Part shown: positions 42,601-54,600 of the stretch, piece after piece
Layout: each line of letters begins with the position of its first letter
Position numbering within the stretch: the stretch's first letter is position 1
Assembly: GCA_029964075.1 (NCBI GenBank)
Contig: CM057136.1
Coordinates: forward strand, 13,752,381-13,816,380
DNA from: Patiria pectinifera
Lineage: Eukaryota > Echinodermata > Asteroidea > Valvatida > Asterinidae
Reading direction: 5' to 3'
DNA length: 64,000 nt
The notes under the pieces: generated by a model
The model's input: only the letters and a program-made list of their open reading frames with translations
Told to the model about the DNA's origin: nothing
Databases searched by the model: none
Program-made: the position numbers and the translations under genes

Positions 42601-45600
42601 ACATTTTGTCAATATTTTGCACATGAGAGGCAAGTCAAGTGATTTCAAAATGAGGCTAAACGGTAGACTGGTACATGTCCAACCATGGTCGAACTATTTG
42701 AAAAGAAACAAAAAACAAAACAAAAACAGTTCGTTGTCTGGGCTTTTTGAAAAAATGAAGAAGGCGGGAATTTTTTTCTTCTTTTTTCCCCCAAGATGGT
42801 GGATTTTCCAAGATGGCAGATAAATTTTACCATTTTCTTGAATCTTTTGCTAAATTCAAAATTTTGTCCAAAGGAGCCTTTTCTACATAACTACATTTTT
42901 TTTTAAACAAATAGAAAAATCAATACGTTGACAATATATTTGCAAAATTATATTGCAAAATGTAGGAAGAAAAAAAAGAAGGAAGTGGCCTGGAAAAAAG
43001 GAGCGGACAAGAATGAGGAACTGGTTTATTTTTTTGCTGGGGGAGGGGATGATTTTGATGGAGTTGGGATGGTTAGGGTTAATTCACTCTCATCAGAAGT
43101 TTGATTTAAACATGCCTATAAAGAGCTCTCATATCCCAATATCTGACATAGTTTACTTCTCATGTGGTTTTTCAGCAAATGCTTTTTTCCCCTTTCATTA
43201 TGTACTTTTTTAGTTTAGTTTTCATGCTTAGGTCACTGTCTTGGTCCAACTGTCCGTGTGTACTTGTTTCTGTTTCTGTTCTGTGTTCGTCCATCCATGG
43301 CATCTTGCCACATGCCTAGGCTTCTAGGAGATGCCTCCATACCTATATTTTCGTTCCTTACACCTTTTTGAAATTCCATTTACTTAATATTCATGTATTC
43401 TCTGCTTGTATTTTTCAATTGGTATGGAAATAAACGTGAGTTTGAATTGAATTTTGAAATTGAAATAGGGCCTGCAAATTACCCCAAAATGTCAACATTT
43501 CCAATTTTATATTGTAACTGTGTACTGCATTGTACACGCATGAAGGTTAACTAGTAAACAAACAAGATGAAATTCCCAGCTTGGCAACATGTTTATTAAT
43601 CACAGCTGTTCCATCATGTCCACTATGTCCGCTCCATCCCAACTGCATCATTTGAATGAGTTTCTAGTGCTCAAGCACCACTGCCCCTCCCTACGGTAAT
43701 CACAATTATAAGTATCCTTCATAAATGTGTAACACATTGTAAACAGTATTCATTACTTTCACGAGGTAGACGCGCCTGCGTCGCACTGGTTATTAATGTC
43801 ACATCTGGGTTGTTCCTATAGTGCACGATTGGTTCGTGTCGCTTTGTTGCAATGTGTATAATGCTATTGACGGGCACGCACTTACCGTACATACATTGTG
43901 TTAAATGTACACACACATTCATGTACTAGTACTAAGGTACAGTGAATATTGCACCTGAAATTTACCTCGTCGCAGGCATTCATTCATTCATACTGCCACA
44001 AGACTGTGTACATGCATGCTTCTAAGGCCCCCCAAAAAAGTCTCCGGTTTCTGGTATGGAGCTTGCCCAAAAAGTGGTGCGGCGACGCGGCTGGTTTTTT
44101 TTTTACCTGTTCTTTTTGCTTCAAATGTCGGCTGATGACTGCAAATAATGCCCAACTAAACTTAGTGCAAATATATGGGAGTCCAGACTCGGGTCTCCAG
44201 AGAGGCCACATAAAGCTTATTCTCGATCATAACCCAATCTAAAAACACGTTAATATTGTGCAGCAGCAGGATTCTAGTCAAACCAGTGAGTTTGGCAGTT
44301 TTGAGACATCATCTGTTATTGAAAAAAAAAATTTCATTTTGCCGACGCGCATGGCTACGGCAACGCAGGCGCATACCAGAAACCGGAGACTTTTTGGGGG
44401 GGCCTAAAACATGATTTTTTTTTTTTAAGTACAGTCGTGAATTCCTTTCTGCGTAGGATTTTCAAAATATTGCCGTTGGTGCTGTACATGTTTACAATGT
44501 ATTGTCAGTTGATGCATTCATAATGTGTGTACTCATGAGTGGAAGATATAATATTGAAGGCTACTACCTACCGGTATTGTATTTTCAGAATCCAAGTTAA
44601 TATGCATGGAAGGAATGGTAAAGTCTTCTCCTGTATGGGTTAGAAATTTGATTGGTGGCTTTGTGCTGTACTTGTACTCCCAAAGCCTGGCATCATGCTG
44701 TGCTATTGAGTCCAGTATTTGACAACAACCAGAAACAGAACGTTGTGCAACCCCTTTTTCCAGAATTTTACTCAAAAGATTGTTTGCATTTTAGCATTTT
44801 CTTTTACACAGAGTGGTCAAACCCAAGCAACATGCTTTGAAAAATACAGAACCCTATTAAACCCCCTAGTTCCCCATTACTACCCTGCTAAATCCAACAG
44901 AGTCTGACGGTTACTCATATGAGTTTCCTGCTCAATCCAACACAGTCCCTCACAATTCAACTTGCCAAGGTTTTTGGGTACTTGAAAAGGTAAAATGACT
45001 GGCATGCTCAATCCAACAGAATCCAACCGTGCCTTATTTTTCTGTTTGCTGCTGGATCCAACAGAGTCCAACTTGGCGTTATAAAATTACTACTACTAGT
45101 ACCCAACAGAATCCAACTCATTGAAATTAATATCCTATTCAATCAATCAATCAACTGTAATAAAAAGAAAAGAAAAAGAGTTTTCAGTTGCTTGCTGAAT
45201 GAATCCAACAGATTTTAACAGGACTATATACAAGGGGTTTACTGCTCAACCCAACATGACCCAACAGATGAAATAGTTTGATCCTGTTGGATTGAGCTTA
45301 AAAGACTTTTGTACAATGTTGTATTCAGTAAACATACATACGGTGTAATGTACATGATTTCTAAAGACTCACAATATCAAAACATGCAGTGTACCTGTAT
45401 GTACCGTACCCAGGGTAGTTGTTTTTTAAATGCATCATTTGCAATTGTCCTTGTACATAATTTGTGTATACACATTACATGCATACAGTATCAATTTTAA
45501 CATGTCTTTGTGTCCTGTTCTTTCTGAATGCATGCCTATCTGCGTAACAGCTGCATTATAAAAAGAATCGGTTACATGTACCTTACAAAATATTCACTGT

Positions 45601-48600
45601 CAAGTATCCAAAAATGCCCTTTTTTGGCTTTATAAAAGGGGAGTAGCTGTCTTGCTTACACAGTTGACTTCTGGCTGGACTTTTACCTGCCTTGCAAAAT
45701 TGTCTCTGGTTAGCTATTCCTGGTCAGACATGACAGAAATCCGACCACAGTTTAATCACATTTTGCGTCTGCAAAGTCCAGCGTCCCAAATCAGTTAATA
45801 TGTATGCGGTTTAGACAGCACTCCCCTCCCCCCCCAAGTCGATTACATTTCATTGATCAGCCCAGAAAGGCCTATTATTACACCCAGATTGTCCCCTGGC
45901 TCATAGCTGTTGGCTGTGCATGTTAAAAATGTGACTGTTCAATCAATGGGCCTCCATATATATTTTTTTCAAGTTTGAACAAGTCTAGGAAAATTGGTCA
46001 AGCATTCTTTTGGTAGGTTGTAATGAAATCTCACCAATCACCATTGGATTTAATGGAGTGGTTTCTTATTATTAAATTTGTGTATGAAACAAAAACATTG
46101 AGTTAATTAAATACATTGTAAGTAACACGTACCGACATGATTTACTGTTTTACTAACATGTTTATGTTTTACATGATTTACTAGCAATGAAAAGAAAAAT
46201 TAGTTGAATTCATGACATTTTCCCCCCAAATACATGCGTGTTAATAATGTGATGCGATCAAGCTAAATGAGTCGTTTGTCTTGAATTTTCATTTGGAGAT
46301 TCAGGCCAAAATAGGGCCACTTCATCACATCTCTTCGTGTTCCGACTTCCATAATTTTTGAACTAAAAATGGTATCAGCATGCGGTTTTCACAGCAGTAA
46401 TGCTGAGATTGTGCTCTTTTCAAATCTGTAAAAAAAAACAATCCACAAACGACCCATCTAGCGTGATCACATCACATATGGTTGAACTCTTTTAAAAGCA
46501 ATCACGCAGTTTCATGAAATTTGCGCTCTTACAAAGTACACATCATGTACATTACTACGCTATTTAATAGTCCCTTATTGTACATGTACCGTACATACAA
46601 CGTTCACCGTTAATTGCAATCAAATAAAACCAATGAATGAATTTTTTGCCATCTGTTGCCAGAAAAATGGTTAATGTGAGTCATGCGCACACATCTTTTG
46701 TAGGCCTAATCATTGAAGTTACTTGAAGTTACTTGAGAATGCATAGCGCGGTGATTGTTTGTCCATTTCTCAACAATGAGTAATCTCCTAGGTTTTTGCC
46801 TCCTTAAGAAGTTGGGCTTATCTGGCAGCATCTTCACTAAGCATGGCCTGAAGATGGGCTTATTCGAGAAAGATTGTCAGAAAAAAATCCTTATAAAGTG
46901 GCTACGAACCGCCATTTCTTTTTCATGCATAGATCATAGAGGAACAGATCAGTATACACATAACCATACAGGTGTATTGTGTGTTAAAGTAGAAAGAAAG
47001 TGTGGCCTAGATTTAGTCTTGGATTGGCAGTAATGACCAACAAGGGGTGTGACTAATGTAAATAGACTCAGCAGAAATGGACCAGATTTGGCAATAGCCC
47101 CGCCCACTTTTGGCCGTAGCCCCGCCCATTTTTTATTTGTCTCAGTTATCACAGTGCTTTTGACTGAGCTGTTTTGGTCACCTGACTAATAGTCGTGATC
47201 TCATTGGTCAATGCACACTGTTTGATTGACTGGCAGCCATGGCATTATTGGCAGTTAGTATTTATAAGTTCACTGTCGCTGCTTGAGTCCTTTTTCCCCT
47301 ACCAAAATTGGAAATAAAACTTACAAAAAAGACTCAATCATATGATTTGCTATGTATGTGGATACGTGTACATTGTACATGTTACTGCGATTAAACATTT
47401 TATTTACCATTTATAGGAGACATAGCGCTTTTCTGTGTTTTACCTGTCATGGGCGAGGGGCCTCAGATTTGTTTGACACCAAACTTCTACATCATGATAA
47501 AGGTTTATATATTCAAATTTGTATAAAATTTTCAAGAATAACTCAAAGCTTGTAACAGTTTAAGGGGTTGAAATTTGAAATTTGCATATGAAGGAACACT
47601 AAGGATGGTAAAGATGTAATCTTCCTTCCTACCAGAAAGGTTTTGTTCCTTTTTAAGCGCAAGGACTGAAAGCAGATGAGCTTAAGGATTACATTGTAAG
47701 CGTTTTTTTTTCACCGATCAATTGGAGAGGTTTATTGAAGCTGAGCTGCCGAGAAAACTAATCTTGGATTGAAATACCAGAACCGGATTAAGTGAATTGA
47801 ACATTCTTATTGCATTCAATTTCCGTCTCTATCCCTGCTGTTTCATTTGATGTCTGAAGACTGGTGGAGTGAACGTGGAATCTTTTGAATCTTTTCAAGG
47901 GTTTGGTGGAGCAGAATCTCAGACAAAGTGTTAACTGTTTTAGTTGCTGTCATAGATGTTCTACTGCTTTCATATGTTTCAGCGTTGAATCCACACCTTA
48001 TTTTGCTAGTCCTATGCTACATCATTACAGTACGCACAAGTGTATTGTTAGGTATGCAACCAGCACACTGTTGGCATAGCATTCGTACACCATTGCTCAC
48101 TACTGAACACTTGTTAATTCTCGCAAACTGCATTGAATCATGGCCTCAACATTCCCGAAGACTTATCGCAAGAAGCGACATCATCATCATCATCGTCATC
48201 GTTTCAATCCTGCTCGCCAACACCATCTGTATGTTCATTGTGTAAAAGTTTGCTCCTCAAATAGGGTACTCAGGGTAAGTTAGACTGACCATTTTTCTGC
48301 GTCTCTCCGGAGCTGATACATTGATCTCCCCGGTCCTCCAAATATGGCCGCCAATATACAAAAGTTCTGTTCGTACAATACAGAGAGCGCTGTATCAAGA
48401 TTTGACGCAGTTTTTGTTCACGTACACGTTCATGTAATATGTTCTATAGAGAACAAGTTTCTGCCGTGATTGTACAGATATTGTAAAAAAGTTAACTGAG
48501 ACGTTCCAAAAGTGAACCACGACAGCCACAAAGTGAACCACGACATTTGAATCATGTCAACCATGGCGGACAAAAGGTGAACCGCAACATTATGTTAAGT

Positions 48601-51600
48601 CAATCACAACTTGTGATAACAAATCTAAAGAGGGAAAGTTGTCCTGTTTTAGAACACCGACATGGTTCTCCCAACATGGCGTCAATTGACTTCGAAATGT
48701 GGTTCTCTATGTCCTATCCAGTCGGTTTCTAGTACTGATATTATGCAAAGCTTCGTGTTATTTCACATTACGTACTGTCAGTCGATCGGAGCTTTATCAG
48801 TTCTGTACATACCTCAGAACTTCAAGATTACAAGAGTTATTTTAAGAGCTCCTCAACTGTTTGTTTTTGAACTTGAATTTTTATTGGTTCAAGTATTTGA
48901 ATTGGCTGTTAGATAACGCCGAAATGTAAACACTACAGGAAGTATTAACGCTAGCCTGGCAACCTGACTAAAGTAGACACCTGCCTGTATTTGTACATAT
49001 CTGTAAATCGGTTTAGCTTTTGCTTTGGTTTGACCGTCCAAGCTATATGGATCGGTCAAGGGCTTGAAAATGGACTCGTGGACTTTAAACCTTAGGACAG
49101 GGATTTTAGTAATCGTAATTAGATTACAGATTGTTTCACAGGATACATACATGTACAATTGGTTTAAGTTTATTCCAATTGTCAGTGTTGTCCTCGTGAA
49201 TTTGATGGCTTTTTTATGCATGGAGGTGTACTCGATGCAAATATTTTGTTATAAAAACGTACTGTTGGTAGATTAGGCTGCGGTTAACATCCACAGAAAT
49301 ATTGGCGAACCGGTAAGTGAAGGGTCACATACTAGTCTACACAATGTATGTAAGTTCACAGTTTTGGTGTTACCTTAGTTTAAAGTTTTCAAAGGTCATT
49401 ATGCCAGTAAACACTACATGTACATGTACATGTACTTCACAGATGTACATCACATCACACAGCTTCTCACATGTACATTGTTCGTGTGTGTATTTCTGAG
49501 TACATGTACTATTATGTACCTTGGTTGTGCTTACTGTCTTTTAACTGTTTACAGTCATACTAATTAGCTGCAATCTGGTACAGTCTATGTCACTTCTGTC
49601 ATACAGGAACAGCTGTGGTAATCTTGCGCAACAAGGTCAAGCCAGCTTTTGTTTTTATGTAAAATTCTGCTGATAATTAGTTTACTGCGGAGATTTCGTC
49701 ATGTCAATGAGAATTCCTGTAAATTCTAAAACAAATCGTTTATTTTCCCCCTTTCTTATTCATCTGTACACGAAGACTTTTTGAAGTTTGCCGAATTAAG
49801 GATGTTCCTAGCCAATAGGGCCTAGGAGGCTAGGGTTAAATTTATCTTCAAACGGTCCGATCTTGAATAATTAATACCCCATGAATACATGTGCAGTCAA
49901 ACTCAAAGTTGTGTGACAATCCTTGCAAGTTCAGTAACCTGTCCTTTCCATCCCCCCTCCCCACAAGAAAGTCTGGCATCTGATAATGCTTTCTTATCAT
50001 CGGTCTAATGGCATTTTGATCAGGTGTCATGCACCTGCGCTGTCAGTGATTTTGACAGATTAATTAAATCGGCAGTTCCAGAGTGTCAGACATACATTTT
50101 GGACAGTTCAACAGTGTGCATAAAGTTATAACCATGAAGTGGATTTTAATTCTGATAAGTGATAATGCATATCAGTAAGTTATTACAATAATTTAAAAAA
50201 AAGAAATGTGTTTTTCCAATTTTTTTGGGCTGTAATAAAAAATCGGCTTGAAAAACCATGGTGTCGGACGTACGCAGACAAATTGATTTTTTTTTTTTAT
50301 GTACCGGTACCCATGAATTCATAATTTAATTGCAAGTAACAGCCGAAGTGCTTAACACTATATTTTCAGTAAAATACAGGTAATATGAACCAACATGACA
50401 TATTGGACAATATTAGAATTTTGGCATTGAGGTTTATAATTTTTTAGAATTGCCCAAATCTCATTTGGCGAGGATACGTGTCGTAGAATCTGGGCCCAAA
50501 TTTACGACGCTGCTGTTAGCGCAAAATATTGTCTGATTTGTCTCAACACAAACAATGCTTCACTTTTTAAACCCTACCCCCTCCCCTGACACGCTCTCCA
50601 TAGTATACTGCCAATAGCTCATGGTCTTTTATAATTCCTTGGAATTGCCCAAATCTCATTTGTAGAGGGTACATCTCATAGAATCTTTGCCCAATTTTAC
50701 GAGGCTGCTGTTAGCAGAAAATATTGTCACAACACGAACAATGCTTCACTTTTTAAACCCTACCCCCACCCCTTACATGATGCTCTCAATTGTACACTGC
50801 CAATAGCTCATGGTCTTTAACCCCCCCCCCCCCCCTCCCCGGTGACATAATGCATGCAAATCTCTGCACTCATCACCGCATCACATAAAAAGTGCACCCA
50901 GCAATCACAGCATAGAATGCTAAAACACAAAAATTGCCTGTGGCAGTTAGGGCATCGGAAAAATCGATAGATGCGCATAATATGCCACAGAGGTGAACGC
51001 ACTACAGAGGTGTAAAAATGGATGCGTGTTGGCAGTAAATGCTCATTTGTATCTTTTTCAAGCACATGTACAGGTATGTCAATACACTTACATATGTTAA
51101 GCGATCATGCGCATTGAAATTTAAATGATGTATTGTTGGCAAATTTGAATTTATTTCAGCTCTGTCTTAAAGATGCGTGCCCTTTGCTCTACAAAAAAAT
51201 ATTGAAAAAATTTGGTCTGACAAGTTAAAATTTGTATTAAAAAAAAAATAAAAAATGTTTTTTCCCTGAATTTTTGGCAACCCCCTGAAAAAGGGCTTCA
51301 TTTTGCGCATAAATGAATCCGCCCGACAAGAGATGAATTATTCTATTGTCAGACTACAACTAATCCAAATTTTGTAAAGAAATAATTCAATAACTAAATG
51401 TCATTTTCTTTTCCAGTTTGATGTCTCATTCAAAAGTGAGTAAGTTGTAATTGATAGGAAAATAGCAATTGAAAAAAAAAGGAAGAAGTTTTTTTTGGGG
51501 TGAAAGCACGTGGAATCATCTTTAACCCTCACTTTGCCCAAGACCTTGACACAGTGCATCCTCCAAAATCAGCCACACATTTTTGCCATGTACAGTAGCC

Positions 51601-54600
51601 CCAATCCTGCAAAATCCGCCATTTTGCAAACAGCATTTTGGAGGATTTGGGAAGGTTAGTGTTAATGTAACCTACATGAACAGGTACCGGTACATGTGCA
51701 TTGTAAAAATTTGAAACATGGAAAAAGTCACTAATAAAAACAATATGTTTGCAATTTTTTTTTTTCATTTCACTTTCGAACAAAGTTTATAATGCCAACC
51801 ATTTCTGCAAATGATGGCCGCTTACATGTACCGGTATATGAATTAACACTCACTGTTTGTTAACAAAAGAAAGGTTTTTTTGGATACAGAATTTCTAAGC
51901 ATCTGCCGTTACATTGCATTTTTAATCCTCAACATCAAAAGATTAATATTTCATGAATCCTGCAGCCAAGCCATGCAATTCCTCGTTCGATCTCAACGTC
52001 CACCAACCATCCAGACTCGCGTTGTAATAAAAAAAACAAAATCCATACAGCCTTCACATTAAATAACGCCGTGGACCTTGTAAGCTGTGACATATTAAAA
52101 AAAAAAAAATCCCCAAGAATCCCCCAGAATGCACCAAGGTGTTTGGCTGTCAATTCGCGGAGCACGGTTCCCCAGTTGGTTTTGCCACCCTCATAAACTG
52201 CCTCCATTGGTTCGATCAATTATTTGGTATTGACTTTTCAGGGACCGACAATGATTGACTTGCGCAGTTTATGGTATTACATTTACAACGTTCGTACATT
52301 ATTTTTGGTTGCTTTTCGCCGTCTAGATACAATTGGAGCCGTATGCTCTGCAATGCTGTACATACCCGTACATGTGCAGTTTATAATATACCCGGTCGAC
52401 TCGATGCAGTACTTTTGTCTCGCATATGTAAATCATTGCCACCATACATTTGTATGTCATTAAAGCCTGTTACTTATATTTAAATTAAAGGGAATGAATT
52501 GCTTTTGCTGCAATTTTCAGAAATAAATGGATTTGGAGGATTACAATGTTATAGGAAATATTGTTACACTGACCCTTTTCACGTTTTGGGTGCGTAGATG
52601 CTGGAAAAACCAAGAAAACCAATCATTTTTTTGTAGTCTGGTTCCTTGACCCCCCTTAAATTGAAACGGAGCAATTTATAGACTTTGGGGAATTGTTAGA
52701 TCAGAAAATCAGTCTAGCAGGCATGTACTTCTTCACAGGAGTGTAATCAATTGCAAAGAAAATGCAGACGAACTAAATATGAAAATTACAGTGTTTCTTG
52801 CAAATGTCGGCACACCAGGAGCCACAACTTTACAGGATGCTTTAGACTGTCATTCCCTAACATTCCAGCAAGATATTTCGTGATAATTTGACCATTTTGT
52901 TTTTTGATGTTTGCAAATGAATCTTTTCTTTAAAGGCACGTAGGGACAATTGCACATTTTACCCGGAAATATACAACGTACCTACGGATTTCACAAGAGA
53001 ATCCTTGCTCAAAGTGATGGATACAACTGTTGGACTGGTGTCAAATACGCTGTGAAATTATTTTTTTTTTCCTGAAATGGTATCATATGGAAGAAAACGA
53101 TAATGGAAGGTGGTTTAAGAAAAAATGTTACGTGCGTCGCCAACGGAATCCAGTTACGAGACCCCAAAAATTCTGCTTTCTCTGATTTCTCGAAATGCAT
53201 ACTGGTACAGCGTCCCCGGAACTGAAATTGAACAAGAAGTGTTGCATCATGCACCGTTCTTCAGATTTGGAGCAATTTTGTTGCCGCAAATGGAAAAAAA
53301 AATACACACAAAAAAGAAAATGTTCCGATGTACCCTAACTCCCTAGGCCCTTTTGGCTAGGAACCATCCTCAATCCTGCAAAATCCTCAAATTACCATAT
53401 GTAAAACTTGGATTCAGCCTCAATCCTCCAAAATCATTTCTTGAATTTGTTCTGTAGAGGGGTGACCATTGCCTCAGTCCTTCAAAATCCTCCAACAATC
53501 ACTATTAATGGGTTGAGGTACCGTTAGTGCCGATGACATTCGGAAGCAGTGCGGATGATATCGAGCATATAATGCAGGGCTCAAGGCTGGGTACTGACTA
53601 CGAAATTGATACAATGGCTTGCATCCTACAAAATCAACTGACACTTTTTTTCCATTCAGTCTCAATCCTCTAAAATCCTCCAAATTGCCTGGAGGATTTT
53701 GGAGGATTGAGGAGGGTTAGAGTTAAAGATGATAAACATTCAATCCAATTTTACATTGAACTTGTTTCTTTGAGTGAAATGTGCAGACTATTCTGAGCCG
53801 AAGAATAAACATCGTACATGTAGCCTGCCGCCCTCAGTTGAGTTAATATTGTCAGCGGTTTGCAGTTTCGCTTTATGGTAAACCCCGCAAATTAAGTTTC
53901 ATCTCTGCTAATTCGATAGATGATAACCTTTCTCCGCCAGGTTTGTTTTCCTTGTTTTGTAATCACGAAGTTCTGGTTTTTCGCCTATATTGTTTCACAT
54001 CCTGGGGTTTTGTTTGCGCAAGATGGAAACCAGAGAACTCCATAGAGATTTGTGCAAATACCCTCTCATCCAAGTATTACAACAACACGTTTAAAGGGGC
54101 ATTCCCCATTATTGGATCAGAAAAACAAGTTTTTATCTTTTGACATTAACTGAAAATAAATGTAGCGCAAATAAGTGGTTGAGCATAATATTAATAAAAT
54201 TATATTCACTGCCATTTTTGACAAATCTATCAATGACGTATTTGGCTATCAGTTGCTCTTTCGTAACACACGTTTACAGTGCATAGACCTTTTCGGACCA
54301 TATGTTGCATGAGACGGCTTGAAAATCTCCTTACCCCCCCCCCCCCCCCCAATGCATTATTCCTAAGCCAAATTTTTCCCTCGGACCTGCGCATGGTTAC
54401 ATTAGAGAAAAAACTGCTGTGGGCGTTTTGACATTTTCTCGGAGAAGTGCAGGTTAACTCGTGCGCAGGCACATACATGTACTATCTATCATTGGTTTCA
54501 GGGTACATTCTCCCAGCTAGCCCTAGCTCCATAGGGTATGGTTTTCATTCTAATAGCCTGCTAAATTGTCACCCGTACCTCGGTAGTCCGGCACGTCAAG

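Larger units (their letters stand above)
49799..53370. mobile_element. Pair of 38-bp inverted repeats 3.5 kb apart
   Basis: The left copy 49799..49836 reads AGGATGTTCCTAGCCAATAG GGCCTAGGAGGCTAGGG. The right copy 53332..53370 is its complement with one extra base and about five differences. The spacer has no transposase frame but holds other repeats. Either this is one large non-autonomous element with nested insertions, or two solo ends. Confidence 0.5.

Noticed and set aside
47090-47300. Promoter or long terminal repeat from GC boxes, CCAAT and TATA-like motifs
   Set aside because: No gene, no end repeats and no element body next to it; the motifs alone are too common.
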